The position numbers and the translations under genes are program-made. Below the pieces are notes generated by a model. The model searched no databases, was not told the DNA's origin, and saw only the letters and a program-made list of their open reading frames with translations. From contig CAKSUL010000002.1 in the NCBI GenBank assembly GCA_934501475.1, positions 10,287 through 74,286 of the forward strand: 64,000 nt of DNA. The letters run 5' to 3'. The DNA comes from an uncultured Roseovarius sp. (GTDB lineage: Bacteria > Pseudomonadota > Alphaproteobacteria > Rhodobacterales > Rhodobacteraceae). Positions 1 through 8,354 of the stretch are shown here, one piece after another (the first letter of the stretch is position 1; each line of letters opens with the position of its first letter).

Positions 1-1
1 C

Positions 2-370
2 GCGATGGTTGCGGCGCATTCGGTTCTCATCCCGCTTCAGAGCGAATTTTTTGCGTTGGAAGGGCTGTCTCAGTTGATGCTGTCGATACGCGAAGTCCGC
101 CAGACCGCGAATCCCAACTTGAGGATCGAAGGTGTCGTGCTGACCATGTTCGATGCCCGCAACAACCTGTCCGGGCAGGTTGAACAGGACGCGCGCGAAA
201 ACCTCGGGGATCTGGTTTTCAAGACACTGATCCCGCGGAATGTGCGTCTGAGCGAGGCGCCATCATACGCCGCTTCTGTGTTGACTTACGATTCAAATTC
301 CAGCGGAGCCAGGGCGTATCGGGCGTTGGCCCAAGAATTGATGCGCAACAACGCGACGGGCGCGGCATGA
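2..370 (+). CDS. parA: Chromosome partitioning ATPase ParA, C-terminal part
   Basis: The reading frame is open from the left edge of the window, so the N-terminus with the Walker A motif lies outside. The visible 122 residues match the C-terminal half of ParA/Soj: an 'IPLQSEFFALEGLSQL' segment, the 'VLTMFDARNNLS' strand, and 'VFKTLIPRNVRLSEAPS', which are hallmarks of the family. ParA is a membrane- or nucleoid-bound ATPase that works with ParB to segregate replication origins. It stops 15 bases before parB, so the two are surely co-transcribed. Linkage to parB rather than to a plasmid rep gene favours the chromosomal copy. Confidence 0.95.
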   Translation, partial: AMVAAHSVLIPLQSEFFALEGLSQLMLSIREVRQTANPNLRIEGVVLTMFDARNNLSGQVEQDARENLGDLVFKTLIPRNVRLSEAPSYAASVLTYDSNSSGARAYRALAQELMRNNATGAA

Positions 371-385
371 TCACAGGAGACAGAA

Positions 386-1285
386 ATGGCTGATAAGAAA
401 CCGAAACAACGCGGGCTTGGTCGGGGGTTGTCTGCGTTGATGTCCGATGTCACGGATTCAGCGTCGGGGGATCAATCCGCAGTCCAGCCTGATCTGTTGG
501 TGCCGATCGAGAGGGTCAAGCCAAATCCGGATCAGCCGCGTCGCCATTTTGATCAGACGCGGCTGGATGACCTGGCGGCGTCGATCAAGGAAAAAGGCAT
601 CATTCAGCCCTTGATTGTCCGACCGCGCCCCGGTGTTGAAGGTGAATATGAGATCGTGGCGGGCGAACGGCGATGGCGTGCGGCGCAGCAGGCGCAATTG
701 CACCGAATACCGGTGCTTGTTCGCGAAATGAACGATACCGAGGTTCTGGAAGTCGCGATCATCGAGAATATCCAGCGCGCCGACCTTGATCCTGTCGAAG
801 AGGCGGCCGGGTATACCCAGCTGATGGAGAAATTCGGCCATACCCAGGAAAAGCTGGCTGCCGCGTTGGGCAAGAGCCGCAGTCACATCGCAAACACCAT
901 GAGGTTGCTGCAACTTCCTGATTCTGTTCAAAAATTACTTTCCGAGGGCAAGCTTTCAGCAGGCCACGCCCGCGCATTGATCACCGCCGAGAATCCACAT
1001 GAACTGGCGCTTCAGATCGTCAAAAAGGATCTGTCGGTGCGCGCCACCGAAAAGCTGGTCAAGGCCGCGGGTGAGGGCAAGCTGACCAGGAAGCCAATCA
1101 AGGGTGGTGCGGCAAGCGAAAAAGACGCAGATACCCGCGCTTTGGAGGCGGATCTGTCTGCAAATCTGCGTATGAAAGTGGTTATCAACCACAAATCGGG
1201 GGCTGAAAGTGGCGAGGTCAGTATCTCATACGCGTCACTGGATGAGCTGGATAATATCTGCCGGATACTTAGCGCGACATCGTGA
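386..1285 (+). CDS. parB: Chromosome partitioning protein ParB (CTPase, parS-binding)
   Basis: The 299-residue product has the N-terminal ParB/Srx domain with the CTP-binding arginine motif 'GERRWRAA' near residue 92 and 'IIENIQRADLDP' near 125. A helix-turn-helix region follows ('LGKSRSHIANTMRLLQLP', about 160-178), and the end is a C-terminal dimerisation segment. ParB loads at parS sites near the origin and is moved by ParA. The ATG has an AGGAGA ribosome-binding site 5 bases upstream. The N-terminal 'KQRGLGRGLSALM' is the conserved ParA-stimulating peptide. It is convergent with hemW. Confidence 0.97.
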   Translation: MADKKPKQRGLGRGLSALMSDVTDSASGDQSAVQPDLLVPIERVKPNPDQPRRHFDQTRLDDLAASIKEKGIIQPLIVRPRPGVEGEYEIVAGERRWRAAQQAQLHRIPVLVREMNDTEVLEVAIIENIQRADLDPVEEAAGYTQLMEKFGHTQEKLAAALGKSRSHIANTMRLLQLPDSVQKLLSEGKLSAGHARALITAENPHELALQIVKKDLSVRATEKLVKAAGEGKLTRKPIKGGAASEKDADTRALEADLSANLRMKVVINHKSGAESGEVSISYASLDELDNICRILSATS

Positions 1286-1292
1286 CGTGTGA

Positions 1293-2450
1293 TCACGCAA
1301 GCAGAAGGTCGCGGATGATCGAATTGAGCACCATCCGCCCCTGAACTGTGGCCCTGATCCGATCGTTCTCGGCAATTATCATGCCGATTTCCTGCAAATG
1401 CGTGAGCGCTGCGGGATCAAGCGGCGCGCTGGCGAGACGTTCAAAACGGCTGATGGACAGGCCTTCGTTGATGCGCAGCGACATCATCAGGTATTCGTGG
1501 GCCTGATCGCGGCCATCCAGGGGTGTCCACAGCTTTTCAGGCTTGCCAGCAACTGCTGTTTCCAGCCATTTTGCCGGCATTGACCACGCTTCGGTTGCTG
1601 TGCGACGACCATCCAGAGTGACGCGGCCATGGGCGCCCGGACCGATGCCGATATAATCACCAGATCGCCAATAAATCAGGTTATGCCGCGATTCCGAGCC
1701 GGGTTTGGCGTGATTCGACACTTCATACGCGTTCAGACCGGCACCGTCGCACAGTTCCTGCGTCAGCAGATACATGTCTGCGGCCAGATCGTCATCGGGC
1801 AGGCCGCGCAATTTGCCGGCAGCGTAGCGATCGCCGAATGCGGTGCCGGATTCGATGGAAAGCTGATAGAGCGAGAGGTGATCCACCGCCATCTCCAATG
1901 CTTCGGAGAGTTCCGCGCGCCAGTGATCCAGATCCTGATCCTGACGGGCATAGATCAGATCAAAACTGACCCTCTCAAAGCACGAGCGCGCAATGTCATA
2001 GGCGCGTCTTGCATCGCTGACACTGTGGATCCGTCCCAGGCGGCGCAGATCGGCATCATTCAGGGCTTGCACACCCATCGAGATGCGCGAAACCCCGGCC
2101 GCGGCGAAGGCGCGAAAGCGGTCCGTTTCGACCGAACCGGGATTGGCCTCAAGCGTGATTTCCAGATCATTGGCGACGGGCCATTTCTGACGAATGCGCG
2201 CGATGATCTCGGCAACGGTATCGGGGTCCATCAGGCTGGGCGTGCCGCCGCCAAAGAACACGCTGTTCAAAACGCGACCGGGCAGCAGGGCGGCATATCG
2301 GTCAATCTCGGACAGGTAGGCGGCCCGCCACGCCGGCTGATCGATGCTGCGCGCCACATGGCTGTTGAAGTCACAATAAGGGCATTTAGCCTCACAAAAC
2401 GGCCAGTGAATATAGAGCCCGAAGCCGCCGTTTTGCCAATCTTCAGTCAA
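1293..2450 (-). CDS. hemW: Radical SAM heme-associated protein HemW
   Basis: This is a radical SAM protein of the HemN/HemW family. The cluster motif 'FCEAKCPYCDF' (CxxxCxxC) lies close to the N-terminus and is followed by 'FFGGGTPSLM'. Residues before the first Cys are few, as in HemW, and the protein is shorter than true HemN coproporphyrinogen dehydrogenases, so a heme chaperone role is more likely. I chose the TTG at 2448-2450, which overlaps the rdgB stop by 8 bases. The frame is open further upstream to 2528, but that part lies inside rdgB and reads like out-of-frame rdgB sequence. The start codon is therefore uncertain. Confidence 0.88.
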   Translation of the reverse strand: MTEDWQNGGFGLYIHWPFCEAKCPYCDFNSHVARSIDQPAWRAAYLSEIDRYAALLPGRVLNSVFFGGGTPSLMDPDTVAEIIARIRQKWPVANDLEITLEANPGSVETDRFRAFAAAGVSRISMGVQALNDADLRRLGRIHSVSDARRAYDIARSCFERVSFDLIYARQDQDLDHWRAELSEALEMAVDHLSLYQLSIESGTAFGDRYAAGKLRGLPDDDLAADMYLLTQELCDGAGLNAYEVSNHAKPGSESRHNLIYWRSGDYIGIGPGAHGRVTLDGRRTATEAWSMPAKWLETAVAGKPEKLWTPLDGRDQAHEYLMMSLRINEGLSISRFERLASAPLDPAALTHLQEIGMIIAENDRIRATVQGRMVLNSIIRDLLLA

Positions 2451-3051
2451 AACAGCCCGTGACCAATCTGCGGAAGGCGTCAGCGCGGTGGCTGATGCGG
2501 TTCTTTTCCCAGCGATCCATCTCGCCAAAGGTTACGTCATGGCCCTGAGGTTGGAAAATCGGGTCATATCCATGTCCTTCACTGCCGCGCGGCGGCCAGA
2601 CAATCTGACCTTCGACTGTGCCGGGGAACACTTCGTCATGGCCATCGGGCCAGGCCAGAACCAACGTGCAGCAAAACCGCGCCCGCCAGGGTTGCGGCGC
2701 ACCGGACTGGATCAGGAGATCATGCGCCCTGGCCATCGCCATGGCAAAATCCCGCCCGTTGGGTGTTTCGGCCCAATTCGCGGTATATACACCGGGTGCG
2801 CCATCCAAGTCATTGATTTCAATACCTGAATCGTCAGACAGTGCAGGCAGGCCGGTGGCCCGCGCGGCCGCGTGGGCCTTGATGCGCGCATTGCCGGTGA
2901 ATGTCGTTTCGGTCTCATCAGGTTCGGGCAGGTTCATCTCGGCGGCGCCGATGACCCGGACGCCGTAAGGGCCCAGAAGATTGGCGATTTCCTCAAGCTT
3001 GCCCGCGTTATGCGTGGCCACCAGAAGGCTATCGCCGGTGAACCTACGCAT
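2443..3051 (-). CDS. rdgB: dITP/XTP pyrophosphatase RdgB
   Basis: The 202-residue protein belongs to the HAM1/RdgB family, which hydrolyses non-canonical purine nucleoside triphosphates (dITP, XTP) to monophosphates and keeps them out of DNA. Visible signatures are the N-terminal '[18 protein letters not shown]', '[14 protein letters not shown]' and '[10 protein letters not shown]', which carries the acidic metal ligands, and '[13 protein letters not shown]' and 'ISHRADAF' near the C-terminus. It overlaps the 3' end of rph by 8 bases and the start of hemW by 8 bases, which indicates a translationally coupled rph-rdgB-hemW operon on the minus strand. Confidence 0.96.
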   Translation of the reverse strand: MRRFTGDSLLVATHNAGKLEEIANLLGPYGVRVIGAAEMNLPEPDETETTFTGNARIKAHAAARATGLPALSDDSGIEINDLDGAPGVYTANWAETPNGRDFAMAMARAHDLLIQSGAPQPWRARFCCTLVLAWPDGHDEVFPGTVEGQIVWPPRGSEGHGYDPIFQPQGHDVTFGEMDRWEKNRISHRADAFRRLVTGCFD

Positions 3052-3760
3052 TGACGGCCGCCAATTGCGCCGCGACCAGTTGAGCGACGCCGATTTCGGC
3101 CAGATCCATGAGCTGATTCATCTGCGCGCGCGAATAGGTTGCGCCTTCGGCCGACATCTGGACCTCGATCAGGCGTTTGTCGGCGGTCATGATGAAATTC
3201 CCATCGACGCCGGCCTCTGAATCCTCGGGGTAATCCAGATCCAGCACTGGTTGACCGGCATAGATCCCGCAGGACACCGCCGCGACGGGATTGACCATCG
3301 GGTCGCTGATGACCTCGCCGGTTTTCATCAGCTTGTTCACGGCCAGCCGCAGCGCGACCCAACCCCCGGTGATCGAGGCACAGCGCGTGCCGCCATCCGC
3401 CTGAATGACATCGCAATCCACGGTGATCTGGCGCTCGCCCATGGCGACGCGGTCAACGCCGGCCCGCAGGGAGCGCCCGATCAGGCGCTGGATCTCCACC
3501 GTGCGCCCGCCTTGCTTGCCTGCGGTGGCCTCACGGCGCATCCGGCTGGTGGTCGAGCGGGGCAGCATGCCGTATTCTGCGGTGACCCATCCCAGGCCAG
3601 AGCCCTTGATGAACGGGGGCACGCGGTCTTCGATCGTTGCGGTGCATAGCACATGGGTATCCCCGATGCGGATCATGCAAGACCCTTCGGCATGTTTCGC
3701 AACGCCTGTTTCAATCGAAACATCGCGCATCTGGTCCAGTTTTCTACCCGAGGGTCGCAT
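3044..3760 (-). CDS. rph: Ribonuclease PH
   Basis: The 238-residue phosphorolytic 3'-5' exoribonuclease trims tRNA 3' ends. It begins with the family signature '[12 protein letters not shown]'. '[17 protein letters not shown]'-like residues (here '[17 protein letters not shown]') with the basic RNA-binding patch, and '[15 protein letters not shown]', are present. I placed the start at the ATG 3758-3760 because a GGA ribosome-binding site is 6 bases upstream. A GTG one codon earlier is possible but has worse spacing. It is first in the operon with rdgB and hemW and is divergent from hrcA. Confidence 0.96.
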   Translation of the reverse strand: MRPSGRKLDQMRDVSIETGVAKHAEGSCMIRIGDTHVLCTATIEDRVPPFIKGSGLGWVTAEYGMLPRSTTSRMRREATAGKQGGRTVEIQRLIGRSLRAGVDRVAMGERQITVDCDVIQADGGTRCASITGGWVALRLAVNKLMKTGEVISDPMVNPVAAVSCGIYAGQPVLDLDYPEDSEAGVDGNFIMTADKRLIEVQMSAEGATYSRAQMNQLMDLAEIGVAQLVAAQLAAVNA

Positions 3761-3823
3761 CACAAATCCTTTTTATGTTTGGAACAGGGGATACAGGCCC
3801 ACATATAGGGTTAGCAACCCCGA

Positions 3824-3851
3824 TTGACCTTTTGCGCACCACGCCTTTAAT
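3824..3851 (+). promoter_or_regulatory. Predicted promoter of hrcA-grpE
   Basis: The hexamers TTGACC (3824-3829) and TTTAAT (3846-3851) are separated by 16 bases and sit about 30 bases before the hrcA ATG. This resembles a housekeeping sigma-70 promoter. No CIRCE operator (TTAGCACTC-N9-GAGTGCTAA) is visible between rph and hrcA, so HrcA autoregulation is not supported here. Confidence 0.45.
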
Positions 3852-3882
3852 GGGACGCCACAGTCAAGGATAACGAAACGCC

Positions 3883-4947
3883 ATGACCGACGGACGGCAA
3901 ATATTGCAAGAGATGAACCAGCGCACGCGCGAAGTGTTTCGCCGTGTGGTCGAGGGCTATCTTGCCACGGGTGATCCGGTCGGGTCGCGCAGCCTGACCC
4001 GCGACATGAGCGAAAAGATCAGCGCCGCGACCATTCGCAACGTGATGCAGGATCTGGAATATCAGGGCCTTCTGGGTAGTCCGCATATCAGCGCCGGGCG
4101 CGTGCCGACGCAGGAAGGGCTACGCATGTTCGTTGATGGCCTGCTTGAGGTTGGCGACATGCACAGCGACGACCGGATGCTGATGGATGCCACGATGAGC
4201 AGCAATTCGCAGGATGTCGCCGATGTGCTGGATCGTGTCGGATCGGCCCTGTCGGGGGTTACGCGCGGCGCATCGCTCGTGCTCACGCCGAAACATGAGG
4301 CGCCGATCAAGCATATCGAGTTTGTGAGCCTGGCGCATGATCGCGCGCTGGTCGTGCTCGTGTTCTCGGACGGGCATGTGGAGAACCGCATCTTTACCCC
4401 GCCGCCGGGTCAGACACCCAGCTCCATGCGCGAGGCGGCAAATTTTCTGAACTCGCTGATCGAGGGCAAGACCCTGAGCGATCTGCAAACGGTCATCGCC
4501 CGCCAGATCGCCGAGCGGCGCCAGGAAATCGACCAGTTGTCACATGCCTTGGTCGAAAGCGGGCTGGCGCAATGGGAAGGCGAAACCGACCATCCCGAAC
4601 GCCTGATCGTGCGGGGGCGGGCGAATCTGCTCAACAAGGATGCCGAGGCCGAAGACCTGGAAAAGATCAGAATCCTGTTCGATGACCTTGAGCGCAAGCG
4701 CGATATCGCCAATTTCCTGGAACTGGCCGATGAAGGCGCGGGTGTGCGTATCTTTATTGGCTCGGAAAACAAACTTTTCTCACTTTCGGGTTCCTCTTTG
4801 GTGGTCTCTCCATATATGAACGCTGATCGTAAGATCATCGGTGCGGTCGGGGTTATCGGGCCAACACGCCTGAACTACGGGCGCATCGTTCCGATCGTGG
4901 ACTATACGGCACAGTTGGTCGGCAAGTTGATTGCCGATCGAAGTTAG
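3883..4947 (+). CDS. hrcA: Heat-inducible transcription repressor HrcA
   Basis: The 354-residue repressor normally binds CIRCE operators upstream of groESL and related heat-shock genes. The N-terminal winged helix contains 'GYLATGDPVGSRSLTRD' and 'ISAATIRNVMQDLEYQGLL', followed by 'SPHISAGRVPTQEGLRMFVD', all typical of HrcA. The central GAF-like and C-terminal dimerisation regions end with 'GAVGVIGPTRLNYGRIVPIVDYTAQLV'. It is followed 9 bases later by grpE, so it forms an hrcA-grpE operon. dnaK and dnaJ are not in this window. Confidence 0.96.
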   Translation: MTDGRQILQEMNQRTREVFRRVVEGYLATGDPVGSRSLTRDMSEKISAATIRNVMQDLEYQGLLGSPHISAGRVPTQEGLRMFVDGLLEVGDMHSDDRMLMDATMSSNSQDVADVLDRVGSALSGVTRGASLVLTPKHEAPIKHIEFVSLAHDRALVVLVFSDGHVENRIFTPPPGQTPSSMREAANFLNSLIEGKTLSDLQTVIARQIAERRQEIDQLSHALVESGLAQWEGETDHPERLIVRGRANLLNKDAEAEDLEKIRILFDDLERKRDIANFLELADEGAGVRIFIGSENKLFSLSGSSLVVSPYMNADRKIIGAVGVIGPTRLNYGRIVPIVDYTAQLVGKLIADRS

Positions 4948-4956
4948 AGGTAAGAG

Positions 4957-5517
4957 ATGGCAGAGCCCAAGAACGACGATTTCCTGGATGATATTGATCA
5001 GGCCGCGGCCGAAGAATACGAACAGGACTATTCCGAGATTTCGCCAGAAGAGGCCGAGATCGATTCCCTGCGCGCTGAACGCGATGCGTTCAGGGATAAA
5101 TTCATGCGCGCATTGGCCGATGCCGAAAATGTGCGCAAAAGATCCGAGCGTGACCGCCGCGAAGCCGAGCAATATGGCGGGTCGAAACTGGCCCGTGACA
5201 TGTTGCCGGTCTATGACAACATGAAGCGCGCCCTGGATGCCGCCACCGAAGAACAGAAAGTTGTCTCAGCCGCGCTGATCGAAGGCATTCAACTGACCAT
5301 GCGTGAATTGCTCAGCGTGTTCGCGCGACATGGTATTCAACTCGTCTCGCCCCAGATCGGTGACAAGTTCGACCCGCGCGAACATGAGGCGATGTTTGAG
5401 GCGCCTTTGCCCGGAACCAAGGCGGGCGAAATCATTCAGGTTTCTGCCGAAGGCTTCATGCTGCATGACCGTATCCTGCGCCCGGCGCAGGTGGGCGTGT
5501 CCTCGATGCAGGGCTGA
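4957..5517 (+). CDS. grpE: Nucleotide exchange factor GrpE
   Basis: The 186-residue co-chaperone releases ADP from DnaK. It has an acidic N-terminus, a long coiled-coil region ('DKFMRALADAENVRKRSERD', about residues 45-64) and the C-terminal beta domain with the GrpE signature ending in 'GFMLHDRILRPAQVGVS'. It is the second gene of the hrcA operon, with a GAGG ribosome-binding site upstream of the ATG. It is convergent with mutS; a GC-rich hairpin lies between the two stops. Confidence 0.96.
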   Translation: MAEPKNDDFLDDIDQAAAEEYEQDYSEISPEEAEIDSLRAERDAFRDKFMRALADAENVRKRSERDRREAEQYGGSKLARDMLPVYDNMKRALDAATEEQKVVSAALIEGIQLTMRELLSVFARHGIQLVSPQIGDKFDPREHEAMFEAPLPGTKAGEIIQVSAEGFMLHDRILRPAQVGVSSMQG

Positions 5518-5530
5518 CCATCACGCTCCG

Positions 5531-5554
5531 CGCGGCGGCGATCGGGCCGCCGCG
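5531..5554. terminator. GC-rich hairpin between convergent grpE and mutS
   Basis: A perfect 9-bp inverted repeat (CGCGGCGGC, loop of 6, GCCGCCGCG) lies between the stop codons of grpE and mutS. There is no T-run on either side, so if it terminates transcription it does so as a GC-rich hairpin without the canonical U-tract. Confidence 0.4.
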
Positions 5555-5564
5555 ACGGGGCAAT

Positions 5565-8216
5565 TCAGGCAGAATCGTCTCTGACAAGGGCCTTCAGCTC
5601 ATAAATCAGGCTCAGCGCGTCCTTGGGTGACAGATCATCCGGCAGGATCGTGCGCAGACGTGCCTCAACGATCGAGGGCGCGGGTTTGGGCGCTGGCGGC
5701 GTCGGGGTGGCGGAAAACAGCGGCAGATCGTCGATCACCGCCGCGCGGGCGCTGCCGCCTTCGCGCTCACCCTTTTCGAGGGCATCCAGAACCACGCGGG
5801 CGCGCTCGACCACGGCACTGGGCAGGCCGGCCAGTTTGGCCACCTGCACCCCATAGGACCGATCCGCCGCGCCCTTGCGCACCTCATGCAGGAAAATCAC
5901 GTCACCCTCATGTTCCTTGACGGCGACGGTGGCGTTATCCACGCCGTTCAGCTTGGCCGAGAGGCTGGTCAATTCGTGGTAATGCGTCGCAAACAGCGCG
6001 CGGCAGCGGTTGACGTCATGCAGGTGTTCCAGCGTCGCCCAGGCGATGGACAGCCCGTCATAAGTGGCGGTGCCGCGCCCGATTTCGTCCAGTATGACCA
6101 AGGCCCGCGCATCCGCCTGATTGAGAATGGCGGCCGTCTCGACCATCTCGACCATGAAGGTGGACCGCCCGCGCGCCAGATCATCCGACGCGCCCACCCG
6201 GCTGAACAACTGGCTGACCAGCCCGATATGGGCCGATTTCGCGGGCACATAGCTGCCGATCTGGGCCAGCAGGGCAATCAGGGCGTTCTGGCGCAGAAAG
6301 GTCGATTTGCCCGCCATGTTCGGCCCGGTCAGCAGCCAGATATCGCTGCCATCGCCCAGGGCGCAATCATTGGCGACAAAAGACGCGCCACCCTGCGCGC
6401 GCAGCGCCTGTTCCACGACGGGATGCCGCCCGCCTTCGATGATCAGGGCGCGACTGTCGTCAAGGCGTGGCCGGCACCAGTTTTCGCCGGTCGCCAGATC
6501 GGCCAGCGCGGTCGTCAGATCCAGTTCGGACAGCGCACGCGCCGCCTGTGAGATCATGCCGGATTGCGCCAGAATAGCGCCTTTCAGGCTGTCATAGAGA
6601 CGCTTTTCGATCTCGAGCGCATGTCCACCCGCGTTCAGGATACGGGTTTCCATATCGCTGAGCGGGACGGTGGTGAAACGCACCTGATTGGCGGTTGTCT
6701 GGCGGTGCTTGAAGGTTTCATTCAGTGGCTCGGACAGCATTCTTTCGGCATGGGTCGATGTCACCTCGACAAAATATCCCAGCACATTGTTGTGCTTGAT
6801 CTTGAGCGATTGAATCCCGGTCAGTTCGGCATATTCGCGCTGCATCCCGGCGATCACGCCGCGCCCTTCGTCGCGCAGCTTTCTGGCGTCGTCCAGTTCC
6901 GGGTCATAGCCGCTGGCGATGAAGCCGCCATCCCGCGCCAGCAGCGGCGGTTCGGCAATCAGCGCCTGATCCAGAAGGTCGATCAGGTCATCATGCCCGA
7001 CAAGGCCGGCCATCGCATCGCCCAGCAGCGGCGGCAGGTCCTGTGCGCCCAACCGCGCGGCGATTTCTGCCGCCTGCGCCAACCCGTTGCGCATCGCCGC
7101 CAGATCGCGCGGCCCGCCCCGATCCAGCGCCAGACGTGACAGGGCGCGATCAAGATCGGGCACCTTGCGCAATTCCGTGCGCAATTCCGACGCAAGGCGC
7201 GCATGTTTCACAGCGAAGTCAACCGCCTCAAGACGATCTTCAAGCACCGACAGAACGCGCGACGGGCTGGAAATCCGCCGCTCCAGCAAGCGCCCGCCGC
7301 CCGCAGTCACCGTGCGGTCAATCGCGGCCAGCAATGATCCGCTCCGCCCGCCGGACAGCGCATGGGTCAGTTCCAGATTGCGCCTTGTGGCGGCGTCGAT
7401 CTGCATCGCCTGTTCGTGGCTTTCGCGTTGGGGTGGGCGCAGCAGGGGCAGGTTGCCCTTTTGGGTGATCTCAAGGTATTCGACAATCGCGCCCATTGCC
7501 GCCAGTTCGGCGCGGCTGAACTGGCCATAGGCCTCAAGCGTGCTGACACCGAACAATGCGCACAGCCTCTGTTCGGCGTTGGTGCTGTCAAATGCCGCGC
7601 GCCCCAGCGGCGTGGCCGCAGCGCCGGATTCAGTGACTAAATCAGCCCAATCCGTGTCTTCGCCATCGGCGATCACAACTTCACTGGGGGCGAGCCGCGC
7701 CAGTTCGGGCCCAAGGCGGACCGCGGCAATCGGCATGGTGTGAAACGCGCCGGTGGATATATCCACCCAGGCCAGCGCATGTGTATCGCGCACCGACGCA
7801 ATAGCCGCCAGAAAATTGTGCCGACGCGCGTCCAGCAGGCTTTCTTCGGTCAGGGTGCCGGGCGTGACCAGCCGCACAACATCGCGTTTCACCACGGATT
7901 TCGAGCCGCGTTTCTTCGCCTGGGCCGGGCTTTCCAACTGCTCGCCGACGGCGACGCGAAATCCCTTGCGGATCAGCGTCAGAAGATAGCCCTCGGCGGA
8001 ATGGACCGGCACGCCGCACATCTCGATATCCTTGCCCAGATGCTTGCCCCGTTTTGTCAGGGCAATATCCAGTGCGGCGCTGGCGGCGACGGCGTCCTCA
8101 AAGAACAGTTCATAGAAATCGCCCATGCGATAGAACAGCAGCGCATCGGGATATTGCGCCTTGATCTCAAGATACTGCACCATCATCGGCGTGGCAGTTG
8201 AAGTCACTGACGTCAC
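5565..8216 (-). CDS. mutS: DNA mismatch repair protein MutS
   Basis: The 883-residue mismatch sensor starts with a typical 'TPMMVQYLEIKAQYPDALLF' stretch and the Phe-x-Glu mismatch-recognition context ('YRMGDFYELFFED'). The ATPase domain has Walker A 'GPNMAGKST' at about residues 631-639, then 'ARGRSTFMVEM' and 'LVILDEIGRGTATYDG' (Walker B/D-loop), and 'ATHYHEL'. I chose a GTG start at 8214-8216 because an AGGGGGG ribosome-binding site is 6 bases upstream. The open frame extends five codons further to a TTG. It is divergent from maeB, and no mutL neighbour is in the window. Confidence 0.96.
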   Translation of the reverse strand: MTSVTSTATPMMVQYLEIKAQYPDALLFYRMGDFYELFFEDAVAASAALDIALTKRGKHLGKDIEMCGVPVHSAEGYLLTLIRKGFRVAVGEQLESPAQAKKRGSKSVVKRDVVRLVTPGTLTEESLLDARRHNFLAAIASVRDTHALAWVDISTGAFHTMPIAAVRLGPELARLAPSEVVIADGEDTDWADLVTESGAAATPLGRAAFDSTNAEQRLCALFGVSTLEAYGQFSRAELAAMGAIVEYLEITQKGNLPLLRPPQRESHEQAMQIDAATRRNLELTHALSGGRSGSLLAAIDRTVTAGGGRLLERRISSPSRVLSVLEDRLEAVDFAVKHARLASELRTELRKVPDLDRALSRLALDRGGPRDLAAMRNGLAQAAEIAARLGAQDLPPLLGDAMAGLVGHDDLIDLLDQALIAEPPLLARDGGFIASGYDPELDDARKLRDEGRGVIAGMQREYAELTGIQSLKIKHNNVLGYFVEVTSTHAERMLSEPLNETFKHRQTTANQVRFTTVPLSDMETRILNAGGHALEIEKRLYDSLKGAILAQSGMISQAARALSELDLTTALADLATGENWCRPRLDDSRALIIEGGRHPVVEQALRAQGGASFVANDCALGDGSDIWLLTGPNMAGKSTFLRQNALIALLAQIGSYVPAKSAHIGLVSQLFSRVGASDDLARGRSTFMVEMVETAAILNQADARALVILDEIGRGTATYDGLSIAWATLEHLHDVNRCRALFATHYHELTSLSAKLNGVDNATVAVKEHEGDVIFLHEVRKGAADRSYGVQVAKLAGLPSAVVERARVVLDALEKGEREGGSARAAVIDDLPLFSATPTPPAPKPAPSIVEARLRTILPDDLSPKDALSLIYELKALVRDDSA

Positions 8217-8354
8217 TTTGGCCCCCCTCAATCACTGCGCGGACCCTACAAATCAATGCCATGAGGCGAAAGGCCAATCCGCGTTTTTGTTGAGGCCGCG
8301 CCATTCCCCCGCTAAGGAGAGGGGAACGCAGCCGCAACAGTCAGGTCACCACAG

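Noticed and set aside
3764-3882. Possible CIRCE operator before hrcA
   Set aside because: Only a TTAGCA half-like piece is visible; the inverted repeat TTAGCACTC-N9-GAGTGCTAA is absent.
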